A stretch of 64,000 nucleotides of DNA, taken from contig CM036620.1 of assembly GCA_020746105.1 (NCBI GenBank), forward strand, positions 29,111,916 to 29,175,915. Reading direction: 5' to 3'. Shown here in pieces: positions 1-13,651 of the stretch. The position numbers and the translations under genes were made by a program. The notes under the pieces are model-generated. The model worked only from the letters and a program-made list of their open reading frames with translations, did no database searches and was not told the origin of the DNA. The stretch is from Trogon surrucura (lineage: Eukaryota; Chordata; Aves; Trogoniformes; Trogonidae). Position 1 is the stretch's first letter; each line of letters begins with the position of its first letter.

Positions 1-3000
1 TACAGAATTGTTTAAACGGTGTGAACTTCCCAGATGTAATTTCTATATAGATGTGCAAGAGTATGAGCCTGCAGGCTGTGGTAAATGGGCATGGAGCTTT
101 GAGTGGGAGAGGAGTTGCCAACACTTTGAAATTTCCCTTGTGTCTTAGGTGTAAACACTACAAAGCCAGCTGGAAACCAAACTGGAAATCAAGTGAACTG
201 AAAACCAAATAGCAGGGTTAAGTGACCACTCATTGACAGAGATGTGGTAATGACTTATTGAATGGGCCAGGTAATTGACCAAATGCTTTTGGGCCACACT
301 CAGATAGCCTTAATTCCATACAAATCTCTGTCCTGAGAGCTTCTTATCAGCTGTCTCTCAGCATCATGCTAAGTTAGCTGAGCCTGAAAAACTTAATCAC
401 GTCTCAGAGGTTCACTACTGAACAGAATCAAAATTAAAGCAACCATGATTACATTTCCTCCATGAAGCTGACAGGTTACTGAGCAATCACCCAGAAGTGT
501 GACAGTTTACAAGGATAGTTACAAGCAATTGCATCTTCTCAGTCATTTCCTTTCCCTAAGCACCCGTTGCTGTATTTGCTAGATGTCTGAAAACAAAACT
601 CCCGTAGGAGCACTTCACCCATTCCAGCATCAAAGAAAGAAGGTTATATTCAATGTGTGAATCTCAAGATTAGAATTAAAGTTGTTTATGTTGGGAAGTG
701 CCTCAGATATATAGTAACCTATCAATCCAGCCTGAACTTTGCCATTCCTCAATGCAGAAAGTGGCCAGTTAAGTTTTCATCCAAAGTTTAAGTTGTGCAG
801 TGTCCTCTGAACCTTCCTTGATCCCACCTGCCTGCTTCATCAGTCATCTGGATTCCCTAGCAGGAGAAGCTAAGGCAAATTCTTTCAATCAGTCAGGGCA
901 CAGAAGGGATGAAGAAACTATTTAATACTACTCTGGTGAGGTAGCTGTGTTTCTATGTCCTGTAACAAAATTAGACACCTCATCTTCTGAACTTGTACCT
1001 ACCACCAATAGCTGGCAGTCTGCAGTCTTTAGGATCTGTCTGCTGCTGCTGTTCAGACAGTACATCAACTTAAATGGTCATGCATCTTTGTCCAGTATTT
1101 CTAAACGCTTTGTGAAGTGCTCAGCTTGCAAACCAGTATCGCTCTGCAAGTATTTATTTCTATCCTTCTTCAGGGAAGTTATCGTGTCACTGCAGATCTG
1201 GCCCATTCAAGAAAGCATTGCACTGTGCAGTGAACACAGAAATAAGAATGAGTTATACACTTCATCATGATAATTAAATCTAGGGATGTTTACAGAGCTT
1301 TCAGGAAAAAAAAATGAGCTCAGTAAGAGCTCATTTAAAATAATTTCACTAAGCAGTTGAGAAAAAGAATAAAATGCATTAGAATAACATAGATTATTAC
1401 CAACTCTTTAACTTATTCACTGTAGGTAAGTAAAGTAACACTAGTTACATCTGACAACAGCAGGAAGCCAGAAGAAATGCAGTAACAAAGTCCTCCAAAG
1501 AAAATAAATCATGTCACACATCTGGACTGCACAACTTAATCAGGGTGAACTGTCTTCCCCAACTAGCCCCCCACCAGTTTTATATTAAACAACAGGAAAA
1601 ATATATAACAGATATTCCCTGCATCAAGGTAAGAAGAGACGAAAAATACTGAAAAGCTGAATGCCAGTCACAGGATCCCTAGAGGCCCCTCACTACAATT
1701 AAACAAACTTGAAAGCCACACTTGGACTCCCAAGATTTCTCACAAATACCCCAATAAAGATTTCTGGTCACTTGTCTGTTTTCAGACAGTTGCCCAGTGC
1801 CGCAGAGGTAGGAGATACTACTTGGGAACTCCGTGTCCTTCTTCACAGAGGCAGCCAGGGAAACTCAGGGGGTGGAAAAAAAAAAAAAAAGACACAACAT
1901 GTGAAATACGTCAGAGTGTGCATTTTAGGATCAGAGTGAAATACAACACAAGACCAAGACTGCTCGGGATGCTCTTCCCAGGGATGTCAGCAAATGGCCA
2001 TCCTATTATCAGTGTAACTATAGGTCTGCCAAGAGCAGCCTTTTCTAGACGGTTGCAGAGCTGCAGGATATGAAAGGCTGAGGACGGCAGCAGGAGTCAG
2101 GGGGCTGTGCCCATCAAACCCCAGTCCACTCTCGTTTACCACTTGCATCTCTCCAGCTAACGCATGCCAAAGGCACCATCCTGCGGAGGCAGCTCGTGAC
2201 AAGAGGCATGAACTTCAGCCTAGTATGACCCGATGAAGTTAGCACAGAGAAAAGGCAAACAGCAGCAATGCCAACTACTGCCTAAGGCACCAGTGAGGAC
2301 AGGAAGACAAGGTGATTGTGACAAGCAACAAGTATGCACAGGTAACAGCTAGTCACCACGCCGCTGTAACACTGCAGTTAGCACCAGCAGCCTTCCAAGA
2401 GCAACCCTTTTCTTCTATTTCTCCATAGATAGGTAAGCTTCAGATTTGCAAGAGCTCAATTTAAAAACGTGTGATTCTGTGTGTGCACATAGGGGTGTAT
2501 GTTCATCTAATTTCACCTGTAAAGATATAAAACAGCCCATGCTTTAAGCTACGAAACAATTCTGTAAAATGCTTTTGACATCTCCCCAGTTTGTAGGGGG
2601 GTCTATGTGACCTGCTCTTGCACACTCAAGCTTGAGTAAATGAGGCACATGTATGAAATGGTCTTAAGAAAACTTTAAAGAGACTAAGGAGTCTTAGATC
2701 AGGTTTAAAAGGTGCTACGCACACTAACACACAGAACTTCAGCTGTAAACATGTAACTGCTCATAATTTCACTGCTTTACACATTTATATCAGAGAATCA
2801 GTGTAATACACAGGCGGTACGCTTATGCTGCATTTTTTGTTACAGAAATAAAAACAGCAGTGCTTTTATGAAAAAGCTGATCTAGTTTCTGGAACAAAAG
2901 CAATACCATATTTGTAAAGTCTGACCAAAAAAAACCCAAATCAACAAAACACATTACCTGAGCAACAAACTACAATCAAGAAGAAACTTTTCTATGGTTC

Positions 3001-4050
3001 TAAAAGGTACAGAGAGAAGTGCACTGGGTGTATAAAGTCATAATCAGCTGGTTGCCAAGCCTTTACAAGTCACATGGTGCCGTACGGATCTCACCTCGAG
3101 TCTCCATTCGAAAGCAGCAACAACAGAGAAAATGAAATGGGTACAAGCCAAGTATTATTTGTCTCAGCTCTCCAATTCCAGTTCGGCAGAGATGAACAGT
3201 TACAATGACGTGTTCTTACACTCTTCAGAGGCAGCTACCTGGCTTGTCCCTAACAAAAGGAATGGAGCAAGCTCAGTGGGATGATGTGAAGCCACACTGC
3301 CAAGGTGCCCACTTCAGTACTTTACAAAAGCACTTAAGTCACTCAGTAACAAGCTGAATCAGAACATCCAGCCGAGACTGAGACTATGATTTAATTTTTT
3401 TTAAAGGGAAAAATATTTGACAGACAATGCAATGCATACAGGATCATGTGATAAAACAGCTGTACTGTAACTGAGTGACTTGTAAGAAAGAGTTCCTGTC
3501 TCCTGATATTGTTCTGAGGCTGTGTGACGAAGTTTGCTAAGAGGATCAAGAAGTAATCAAAAGTGATCATGTCATCTCAACTCAGCATACACCACATGTC
3601 AGCCAAGGCATATGATTTGCGCTGGTGCAGACATCAATCCCACTCAATCTGAAGTATAAAGCACTGGCTTAACTCCATCCTCATATTCTATCTACTGACC
3701 CCAGCTAACTAAACACGGTTTAGAAATCAGTGTGGCTCAGCTGATTAAAGGTAGCTCTGTTGCCTGTGATTGTCTGTTAAGATGCTCAGGAAAATTAGAT
3801 TCTTTCTTTGTTTGTTTTGAGTGTTCATGCACACTTTGCAACAGGCACTAGTGGTACAGGTTTTGAGGTCACAGGAATGCTTGTCATTCACTGCTTTTAA
3901 GAAAACTTAGAGCAGAAATGGAGAAGAATGCATACATTAAAATGGTAACTACTAATACTCTCAGGTAATACGCCTGTATTTATGCATAAAAATAATATTA
4001 AAAAAAATAAAATAAAATTATATAGCTTCCTTGGGAAACAAAATTAATTC
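1..4050. other. Region beyond the 3' end of TRMT10A
   Basis: No coding exon, RNA gene or repeat recognised beyond short A runs (for example A15 near 1,876). Part of it could be a longer TRMT10A 3' UTR. Confidence 0.5.
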
Positions 4051-4065
4051 TGCATTTACTGTTAA

Positions 4066-4071
4066 TTTATT
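4066..4071 (-). terminator. TRMT10A: Candidate polyadenylation signal of TRMT10A
   Basis: AATAAA on the minus strand, 221 bases past the stop codon, in an AT-rich stretch. It is the first canonical hexamer I see downstream of the stop. A longer 3' UTR with a more distal site cannot be excluded. Confidence 0.35.
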
Positions 4072-4291
4072 TTTTAAAAGGCTATTAATATGGAAGCTTC
4101 AGGGTAAAAATGGCATTTATCTTTACCCTTCATGCCCACAAACAGCTCTGGGCCAACTATGGAACTACCAAGCACTGAGACAATTCAGTATCACAAGAGC
4201 AGCAGATGGTCTTTGGAGTGTAACTACTGCACATCCCCATTTTGTCTCACAAACTGCATGTATCATCTTTCCCATCATCTCATTCTGAAGC

Positions 4292-4458
4292 CTAGTTGCT
4301 GTCCGAGTCACTGTCTTCATCTTCTTTTCCAGACAGATGATGTTTGGACAAATCATTGGCTTCTCCCAAAGGAACAGCCCCTTTCCGCTGTGGCAAGACA
4401 CTGAAAAAGGCCTCCTTCCAGTCTCTCTTCTCCAGGTACGTAAGGATGATCTCAAACA
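4292..4458 (-). CDS. TRMT10A: TRMT10A last coding exon (residues 263-317 and stop)
   Basis: Begins after the acceptor GATGTTGCAG with [20 protein letters not shown] and then [10 protein letters not shown], which match human. It then diverges into a short acidic tail and stops at TAG (4292-4294). The human tail runs about 20 residues longer, so the C-terminus is lineage-variable. Confidence 0.94.
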
Positions 4459-7400
4459 CTGCAACATCAAGAAAGACCATCAGCTCTTTTACAGGGAGAA
4501 GTGAACTGCTGGTAGGAACACACCCCCAAATCCATCTTTACAGAGGTTTACATGCATCTGGTTGTGGCATCTTCAGAGTAAAACCGAAGAAGTACAGGCA
4601 GAAGCAGACAAGGCAATTCTGCTACTGCTGCAGTGTAGGGCCAGTTTTACATCTCCAGTTGTAAGACAGTTAAAACAGCAGTACCTTTCTGCAGCAACTT
4701 CAGCTTGAATCAATTTTTCTCAGGGGCAGAGAAAAATGTCCCCCCAGTACTTCAGGTCTCACCAGTGCCTTCTATACAGGCACTGATGCTTCCCATGTTT
4801 GACAAGAATACTGCTGTGGATGCACTTTAACAATTACTGTCCCCTCCCTAACATACGGGCAGTCCCAAGCCTTCCTAAAACCTGCCAGAATTAGCTTTAT
4901 CTTTCATTTCCACCTGAGCTTATAGCCAAAATCCTTATTAGCCTCCAGTTCTGTGACCCTTTCTTGCTGTTTCTGTTATGCCAACTGTACAGTCACCCTC
5001 CTCCTCTTTCAGCTCCTAAAACTGTTCCTGATTAACAGTAGCTCCAAACTGCATTATATACAAAATTAATCAGCAAATTATTAACTTAGAAAAACCTCAG
5101 GCTATCCAAAAAACCTCTCAACACAGATTGTGGCTCAGCAGCAGCAGGGAAGGCACAAGAAGGCCCTATGGCTGGTAAGCCAGACTTGCATGACAAATCT
5201 GGGACAGAGGGGTGGCTCTTCAGCTTGGGGCTACAGGAATAGTGCTAACACCAGTGGAGAATGCTGACTTCAAAGAATGCCTCCAGCACAAGCGTTCTCA
5301 TATGCTGTCACTTGGCATCAACAAAGGATCAAAGGAGCTGTGGAGGTAAACAAAAATCCTTACAGAGCATTAGGCAGGCATTCAGAAAGGGAGGAGCAGC
5401 ACGGATCTCATACTCACTGAGAATCAAGTTACAGAAAAGTGTCATATTTACTAGAGGTTTCCTGGATCCAAGTTTACTAGACAGCCAGCTGCTCTGTGAC
5501 ACTGATACTGAAGAGTTGGCCATTTTACTAAGAAGGTTATTCATCTGAAACATATTGTGAAGGTATAAGCTCTCAAAGGACTATATTAATATCATCGTAA
5601 GTTACTGCAGAAAGCACCTGTGGCAAAAATGCTGGCTTAAGAGACAAGAAGAGTTTAAGGAGCATATTTCTTCTCTGTTGCTTTGGAACTAACTTTATTT
5701 GCACAGTAAAAACAGAACCAACAGCAAGAGAGTGGCTTCCACAGGAGAAGAGCGGCTTCTAGGATGGGCTGCAATAGCAGCAAAAATATTTTCCAAGGAC
5801 AGAAAAAGGCAACGGGAACAGTTGGCAGACATCACTGCAGACTGGAATGAAGCAATATGGTCATATAACATATGTAACATGTAAACATATAAAGTAATAC
5901 GTAAAATATTAGCCTTGGGATACAAACTTGAACAGAATGAAACAAACTGTCTCAGCTACACTTGCAGCTGTGTTTTGCAATACAGTGGTTTACATGGATC
6001 TCAAATCTTCCAAGCTTTTTAATTAACAAAAAATAAGTCTCGCCTCATGCCATGTCAGTTTTCTAGCATCAAGTATTTCACACATGCCTGTGTTCCTGAT
6101 GCCATTTTAACATGGCAATGCAGGCACTCAACTGCCTGTGGAAATATATGGAGACTCAATCCCAAGAAAGGATTATAACTAAATAAGTAAGTAAAAAGCA
6201 ACAAGCAAATTTCCCTGTCAATGACACCGCCAATCTCCCACCACCAGAGGGCCCATTTAAAGAAACTGTTTCAAAGCCTGAGGAGGCACTTCAGAGTTTC
6301 TTCTACAGGACCTTCCAAATTCACACCTATCAAAAATAGTTCCACAAGGACACGGCAAGTCCCACAGTCTCATATGGCAAGCTCTGTACTTTACTCTGTT
6401 AGCTTCAACTACTGCACTGAGGGTGGGAACCCAGAGACCAGAATGACCAAATCAAAAGAGTGAGAAAAAAAAAAAAACAAACCCCAAAACCATATTCCAA
6501 AAATAACAACAAAAAACCCAAAACAAATCAAATGAGTGATGTTAAGAGACCCAAAAAAATGAGCAATCACACAGTTACACAAAGCAGTGAGGGCGATGTA
6601 CTCACAGCAAAATACAGTAAACTAAGTGCAAGTATCATTCTCACCTACACAAAATGTTGTATGATAAGATTTGAGAGGCAGCTTGATTCTGCCCACCTTC
6701 CTCATGTCTTAGCCCCTCGAAAGCTGCCTTTTTGGATTTAGATTGTAAGCTATTAGGAATATAACATGAGAGCCTTAATTACAACTGCTACCTTAATTAC
6801 AACTGGTACTTCTGCTTTTGATGGTGGCATTTTATTTCTTTGCCCAAAAACATTAAGCAAAATACTGCTATAGCAGAATATTTACCTTAAAAAGTGCCTG
6901 TGTGTTACGAGCCTTTCAGGTGCAATTTGAAAATGTTTTAGAAGCACAATGGAAAATCAGCTCATGCAAAAATCTCACCAACTAAACTGCAGTGAAATCA
7001 GGTGCTAAAAGTCTGGCACAAGAAACATGCACAAGACAATAAAGCAGATAAATGACAGCCTCAGTGTAAGTGATCCAATGTATACTCAGTACTCAAACAC
7101 GTAGAAGACAGCCTCCAGTTGACACTAGAGGTCAGCATTAGATTGTTGCAGAAAAACTCCAGCAGAAACCAACAGCTATCGTTTCTGTTGACGAGCAACA
7201 CAAAGTCCTATTCTTGTCCACTTAAAGCAACATTTGAAGTTTTAGAAATACGTAAAATCTTAAATGTGTAAAATACATACAGTTTGATAATTTCTAATTC
7301 CAATGATATATTATATTCTCCTCCACATTTAAATAATCTTTATTGTCATGCAAATAAATACCTCATCTATCAATGCCATTTTAAGAAAATAAAGTTATCA

Positions 7401-10400
7401 TTGACCAACATGCTACAAAATAAAATAAACTTGAAATAAAGCAAGGTAAGACAAAATACACAGAACCTGGAAACATGACCAAGATGGCAAGAATGCCAAA
7501 ATTACTCATGGGACAAGTTAGGAGAATAGGCGGTGCACTTTAAAGTGGCTAAGAAACCATCATTTGCATTTAGACATATCTAAAGTATTTAAAGGTCAGG
7601 GCACCTACTGTATCCCAAAGGCAAGTAGATTCAAGAAATACCAACATAATGAAGTAAGATTTAAGTATGTGTGCTACAGTGCATATTTTGATGGTTCAAA
7701 TTCTGAATATGCCAGGTATATTCTATAATAATGTCATTATTTTGTGATGTAAAACTCACCATGATTGACGGCTAACACTTTCCGACTATTCATCTTGACA
7801 AAGTTGCCCAGCGGGAGCTGTGCATGACCAATTCCCTGTTCTACAGCTTTTTTGTAAGTAATTCCCTGTGGTAAAGACACCAAAACAATTGGGCTGAGAA
7901 ACACTGCTTTAAATCAGCCTGTACAGATTATTACAAGTATTATTTTCTGGTAACACATTTGCCAATGCGGCCAAAATCTTGCTTTAGAAGATACTTAAAA
8001 AAAGAAACTTGGTCTGGTTAGACAGTATCTGCTTCAAGGGCTACCTTTGTAAAATTTATTACTTTGAACACACCTCACACTATGATGTATGGTTAAAAAC
8101 AAAGTAAGTACAACTTGTTCATGCAATTGCAGCTCTAGAGCGTGTTAGCCATAGCCTGTTTTAAGTTCACGCTTAAGTACAAAGTCAATCAGATTGCAGT
8201 AACTGTGTATTTTTTCAAAGGAAGCTAGAGGATATAGAAATTTTGTTTGCTTTTTTAAATCTGGTAACTCCTGTGCCCAAAATGGGCAAAAAAAAAACCC
8301 CTCTAAAATTGTGTAAACACTTTATACCATAATGACCGGACAAAGGATCTGCTTTAGCTCCCCTCTAGCTTTTAAAAGTGGAATAACTGCTGAAGTATCA
8401 TTTGGAAAGGCTTGAGATACATCCCTTTTTTTAGCATCACACTGAAATATTAAACATGTCACCAGAAATTACACCAGAGTGTCTTTGAAGAAAAGCAATA
8501 ACAGTACTTTAATTTCCCAGACACATTCTCTACAACATTCCAGGTCCATATAGCATGAACCCCCATACAGGTATGGAACCAGATCCCCAAGGCATGTGTG
8601 TTATTTAGCCAAGTTCTTCTGACAAGCAAACTTATTAAAAAAGGACACCCAAGATTCAAGGGCTGTTCTTCATCTATATTTGGGAACGTGCACATACAAA
8701 CGCACACATGCGCACACAAGCACTTGAGTAGAAACCAAACCCTTCTGTCTGAAAATACAGCCTTCAGTAAACTGAGCTGTGTTATTAATTCCATTCCTAT
8801 ATTTAAAATTAAAAGATAAAATCCTAAAAAGTTCAGCATGCCTGCACTCTAGAACATAAGCCACTGCTACTAGCACAAGTTTTTTTTCCTATTTCTTCCA
8901 AAATTTTTTGAAATAAGTCTTTTTCTGAAGAAGTTTTCTTGCTATTTATTTTTGTAATTTACACATGAAGAGCATTAATGTCAAACAAGATGCCAAAAAA
9001 AAAACCCACCAACCCATAAAAGAGCTGTAAAGAAACAGACTGATCGTTTACCTTGTGGTGATTGTGATCCACCAGTCCTCCAATCACATAAGCTTTCTTC
9101 TCATCGAGCTCACTGAGAACATCTGGGGAATCTGAGGTAAGATATACTAGGTCTTCTTTCTTTATGAGCTCACTATAGTGCTCTGTTCTAATTTGAATAT
9201 CCTCAAAAAAAAGGTAGTTAAAAGAAGTTACATTCAATTGATGAACTGTCGAGCAAGCTTTACAGACCCAAGACGGAACCAGCAAAAATAAATCCAATAG
9301 CATGCAGTTGTTCCACATCTCTCACTTATGTTTAAGTACATAGCACAATGCAGACTGATTTCTGCTTAAATAATCCACAGTCGCTACAGCACTGACTTGT
9401 AACCATCATGAGGAAATTTTCTGAAATCCCCCAGAAAATTTACAAATCCTTGACTTCCTGCAATTCCCTTCAAACATTACGGTATTTCCCCTAGGGATCC
9501 AAATAATTTTCAAGTCCACCTTTCTAAAAAAAGTTAAACCAGAAGTAAATATTTAGTTAACATTACTTGTTTGATAAGAGAGGTTTATGCTATGCTTTTG
9601 CAAAGCAGTTATAGCACAAGGCATACTGAAAGTAAAACTTCTTATTTACACAAAGCACTCTTCATTTCAAATCACTAGAATACCGGTTTAACAGGGAACT
9701 GCAAGGAAAACCAACATGATAACCGTGAGACAAGCTACTTCTTTAAAGAACGATTCAGTGTTGCAAGGCAACATAATGAAGGCAAGGTGCACACAAGAGA
9801 ATCAAATTATGACTTCAAAGTCCTATTTTTTGCAAAGAAAAAAGAACACTGTCAGGACAGATGACTGTCAGAATTGTCTAAATCAAGTAGTCTTGCTTTG
9901 TCTGTCAGAGAATGAAATCTGTTCAATATAAGGTGCGGAGTTTTTCACGAAAAAACCAATTCCAGATTCCAGACAAACAGTCTTTGGCTTATTTAAGTTA
10001 AATTAATTGAAAGCAGAGAGACACTATTTCTAATACACTATTTCTCTAATGTCTTAGAAACATGGGGAAAAAGTTCAGGTCCTTCACAACTAACAACCTA
10101 GTTAGCAACTCTGATCAAGACTTCTCTTTCCCTTTTTACAGAAATAGTTAATTATTCACCTTCCAGTTCACCCATCCTTTGTCATTTTCATTCATATTGC
10201 TCTTCAACTGTCCCCCATGGCTGGTCAAGTAAAACTTTGAAAAGAACAAACAAGAGGTACAAAATACTGAATTGTTAATATGCCAATTTGTTTCCTTTCT
10301 GTACAAGAATTTTTTCTACCCTTAACTATTTGCTAAAACTCTTAATTATTTTTTAGCTGAAGGTGGTACTGAGACCATACTCATGCAGTTAGTGACAAAT

Positions 10401-13400
10401 TTTAAAAACAAGTATGCACTTATAGTCATCTTTTTTATTAATCTGTCACAGATAAAACTGACTCACAACAGTATCTTAGGAGATATACATATATAGGGAT
10501 ATACATATACACTACATACAGGGATTTTTACAACAATTTCTATTACAAAAGTAGTAATTTTCTTTTTAAAAAGAGGCAGCTTAAATATTTATTTTCTACT
10601 ACAGTTCTCATGACTTGGGCCACAGCTGGCTTTCTCATACGCTTTGTATTTGGCAATACAGTCAGTGCTCAGTTTGTTTAAACATACCTGCACAGGATGA
10701 AATGCTTTGCGGTTTTCTGCGTAACATCTCTGAATTTGCTTGTGAAGCTTCTTAACATCCTGTATACAACACAATTTGTTTTTACATAGTCCTTCAGACA
10801 GACCACCACAAAATGCTTTACCATGAGCCATTCAGAAGCTAAAAGGGAACTTTCAAATGGCAAAAGAGACAACTGAGAGAGTGTGGACATCAGACCTTAA
10901 GAGGAAAAAACAGCCACTGTGAAGAGAACACAAATATCTTCCACAAAAGATAAGGTCTTCCACAAAAGACCCTAGAACAGTAAAAATAATTTAGTGGCTG
11001 GTATTTTGACCTGACAATTTGGACAACAGTTAACTAGTAGACTTCATTTCTAGCCAATTGTTTTTTGTAAGGTGCATTGCATAGTTTTATTCTCAGTACC
11101 CTAAAAGCAGTGTCTTGTAAATATCACTGATTCCCATTTTCAAATGAAACATCATTACATCACTTTGATTGATATAGTGCTTTGAGAATGTTTTGGTATC
11201 TCCAAAGGATTTCACGTCAACTAGACTTTATCCCTACAATATTGCAATGCAAGTTTTACAGACACTAGAGAAAGCATCTAATTAACCCCATTGCTAAAGG
11301 CTATAACCAACTTCATTTAGAATGCTTCACTCTTCCTAAGCACCTGCAGAAGTGCCAGTTTTTATATTAGGCCTAATGTGCTCCACCTGACAAAGGAAGG
11401 AAATACATTTTATGAAGGACAAACCTCAGCAGGAAACGCCCAGTCAGCATCTCCTAAACTACCAAGGGGGTCCTCTGGTCTCCTCTGAGGCACTGCTGAA
11501 GGGCTCCTCAAGGAACTAAGTTCCAAAACGCCTACTGCCCCAGAAACCAAAGGCTGCACTCTTACAGAAGGCTGCAGATTAATATACTTTCCTAGCAGAG
11601 TTAAAGCTGCTTTGGTATCAAAACACTGCATCGAACATTTACTCAACCCAGTGGCTGGGTATCTTTCTCATATTTACCTATCCTGCCATCATCTCACCTG
11701 TTCTTTCATCCATTCTGAAATTTTAGAGATGGGCTGAACAGTGTCCTCCTGTCTCAACTGCCTCTCACACAACTGAGAGAAAAAGCTGAGTAGCCTCAAA
11801 ATATTTCCTCAGGTCCACTTTGAAAGACAAAGTAATTGGACGCAGCACTTGTAGCCCCTCTAGCAAAAATATTTTGAGGCAGAACCGCATGTAACTTCAC
11901 GGTCAATATATTGCACAAACTTTTTATATTGCTGGTTTTGGAACCAAACAAACTTACCACCTCTCCATGAAGGCAAACAAAATCTTTGGCAAGCTTATAT
12001 AAAGGGACATTCCAAACTCTAAAAAAATCCAGCAATTGACGTAAGCAGGCCTGGGATTCATCACAATCTGAAACACGCTAAGTGTTGTCTGCAAAGCTCC
12101 TCTCCACTTTTTGTGTTCTGACATTGCATCAACACCGTCACTGGAGAACCTTTCAATATCTGCATGTGATGGGTAAGTTTCTTTTACCTTTAGCACCATC
12201 AGGTCATCAAAGCTGCAGTCCACAATGAGGCGAAGCGTACTAGGAACAACTTCCCTTCGCATACGCTTTCTGTCATTCCCTTCGTTACTAGTGTCCAATT
12301 TCAACTGTCGTTCTAGTTTTCTCTTCTGGCGTTTTTCTTTTCGTTTCTGCCTAAACAAACAAACAAAGCTTCACAAAGCACTGCCAAATCTATTGATAAA
12401 ACACATACTTCCAGGATGAAGGTGGTTGTCCCACAACTGTGATAGGTTAAACCTATCTTGTTGGTTGCGTTTGCACTAGGCTGACACCAGCATAAAACAC
12501 ATACCTCGCCTTTGTGAGGTACATACATACCTACAAGGACAGACATCTGACACAAATTCAATGAAGTCAATAGTGGGAGTCTCACTGATTTAAGGGTGTT
12601 CCAAGTCATGTCTCCTAACAGAAACAACCCAAAAGATTCCCCAAATTGCAGAATCAGAATATGGAAGGCAATTTACCTGCAGTTTCACTGAACAGTTTTC
12701 AAAGGGCTTCTGAAGCAATTGTTTCTTCTGCCTGCTCCCCCATGGGAGTAGGTCACCGAGAGATGAAATTTTGGTGACAGCAACTTTAACAGCCACCGTC
12801 TTGGGAAGGAACACTTGACATTCAACAGGACAAGGATAAATCACGATCAGCCCATTTGCAGATATGCTTTGTCTCAACAGAATAAAAGAAGCTCATCATC
12901 TTCCAAAACTATTTTAACAGGTTATAAGTCAACATAACTTATAACACAGCATTTCATATGTCCAAAGAAAATATTTTTATTCATTGTCTTTGTAAGATTC
13001 ACCATGTCTGATGATACTAGTGAAAAAACGCACAATCCATGCAGAAAAGAACACGGCCACAAGTTATTTCTCCCTTCTGACAATCTCAAAACATACAAGT
13101 TTGAACTCTTCCCAATATCCTCTTCAAGCTGTTGAGGAACACTTCTAGTATGAAGAGAGGATGCTTACCTTTGTAGCTTCTTCATATGTAGATGGAGTAG
13201 CCTGTGACTACTGCTTTAAACCTGGCATGGGAGAAAACTGGTTCAACTGCCTTGATTTACTAAAGCAATCTACATGCAAATTCTGCTGGCACATAGTTAT
13301 TATTAGTACTAAATACTACACATGATCCTAGGAAAGACACTTTGCAAACCGTACCTCCGTAGATCTTTCTGCTCTTCCCACTGTTTCTGCTTCAGTAGCT

Positions 13401-13575
13401 TCTTCCTCTGCCTCTTGGACATGGGCTCAAAGCATTCATCCTTGTCTGAGCCTGCCTCCTCTCTCTTTGCTGGACTGTCACCTGACTTCATCTTTCCTTC
13501 AACATCGGGAACTTCAGGGGACATGCTATTTTCTGTTGGCACCTCTGGATCTTCTGTTAGCGTTTCTGAGGACAT
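4292..13575 (-). CDS. TRMT10A: TRMT10A, tRNA (guanine-9-N1) methyltransferase, seven coding exons
   Basis: The enzyme transfers a methyl group from S-adenosylmethionine to N1 of guanine 9 in tRNAs (SPOUT superfamily, Trm10 family). Coding exons on the minus strand, in transcript order: 13575-13355, 12350-12188, 10759-10688, 10234-10160, 9201-9052, 7865-7760, 4458-4292. All introns are GT/AG and all phases agree, giving 317 aa (human 339). Residues 1-130 hold an acidic leader and then a long Lys/Arg-rich stretch, as in the family. The SPOUT core follows, with YLTSDSP, the motif [14 protein letters not shown] (its Asp is about residue 222, the expected catalytic position) and [20 protein letters not shown]. 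The C-terminus is a short Asp/Ser-rich acidic tail ([13 protein letters not shown]), shorter than the human tail. The start ATG is the first in-frame ATG after a good acceptor (exon 5' end 13656). Its Kozak context is weak (C at -3). The gene lies head-to-head with MTTP, as in human 4q23. Identification rests on close similarity to the human protein as I know it. Confidence 0.96.
7760..7865 (-). CDS. TRMT10A: TRMT10A coding exon 6, SAM-binding knot (residues 228-263)
   Basis: Encodes [20 protein letters not shown] and [15 protein letters not shown], the C-terminal part of the SPOUT trefoil knot that binds S-adenosylmethionine in this family. It ends in phase 1 (donor CATG|GTGAGT). The acceptor is TTACCACAG. 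Confidence 0.95.
9052..9201 (-). CDS. TRMT10A: TRMT10A coding exon 5, catalytic SPOUT core (residues 178-227)
   Basis: A 150-nt, phase 0-0 exon containing [20 protein letters not shown] and [13 protein letters not shown]. The Asp of GGLVD is the family's proposed catalytic residue. The acceptor is TTTTTTGAG and the donor AAG|GTAAAC. Confidence 0.95.
10160..10234 (-). CDS. TRMT10A: TRMT10A coding exon 4 (residues 153-177)
   Basis: A 75-nt, phase 0-0 exon encoding [20 protein letters not shown] and WVNWK. The acceptor is TTTTCAAAG and the donor AAG|GTGAAT. No ATG-initiated reading frame stands out here, so a simple ORF search would miss it; it was found by splice sites and homology. Confidence 0.94.
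10688..10759 (-). CDS. TRMT10A: TRMT10A coding exon 3 (residues 129-152)
   Basis: A 72-nt, phase 0-0 exon encoding [20 protein letters not shown] and HPVQ. It is nearly identical to the human exon. The acceptor is TGTATACAG and the donor CAG|GTATGT. Confidence 0.95.
12188..12350 (-). CDS. TRMT10A: TRMT10A coding exon 2 (residues 74-128)
   Basis: Begins after the acceptor TTTGTTTAG and encodes the very basic segment [15 protein letters not shown], then [18 protein letters not shown], where the SPOUT domain begins. The donor is AAG|GTAAAA. The exon ends in phase 0. Confidence 0.95.
13355..13575 (-). CDS. TRMT10A: TRMT10A coding exon 1 (residues 1-73)
   Basis: Encodes the start [10 protein letters not shown], an acidic Pro/Glu/Ser-rich leader, and the family motif [19 protein letters not shown]. 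It ends in phase 2 at the donor AG|GTACGG. The exon continues 5' as untranslated sequence to an acceptor (TTTCTTACAG) at 13657-13666. Confidence 0.95.
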
Positions 13576-13606
13576 TAGCTTTCGGCCAGGTTTACTGACT
13601 TGTTTC

Positions 13607-13651
13607 TCAACACGTGATAAATATTTCACTAAAAACAAGCTTTTCTGTCAT
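13607..13651 (-). promoter_or_regulatory. Short upstream ORF in the TRMT10A 5' leader
   Basis: In the same exon as the TRMT10A start, the first ATG (13651) opens a 14-codon frame, out of frame with the protein, that ends at TGA (13607). That is 31 bases before the main ATG. Both ATGs have weak Kozak contexts. It would be translated only if the exon begins at the acceptor I propose at 13656. Regulation by it is inference. Confidence 0.4.

Noticed and set aside
11165-11300. Another MIR-like remnant in a TRMT10A intron
   Set aside because: Only scattered short matches to the MIR pattern; too weak to call.
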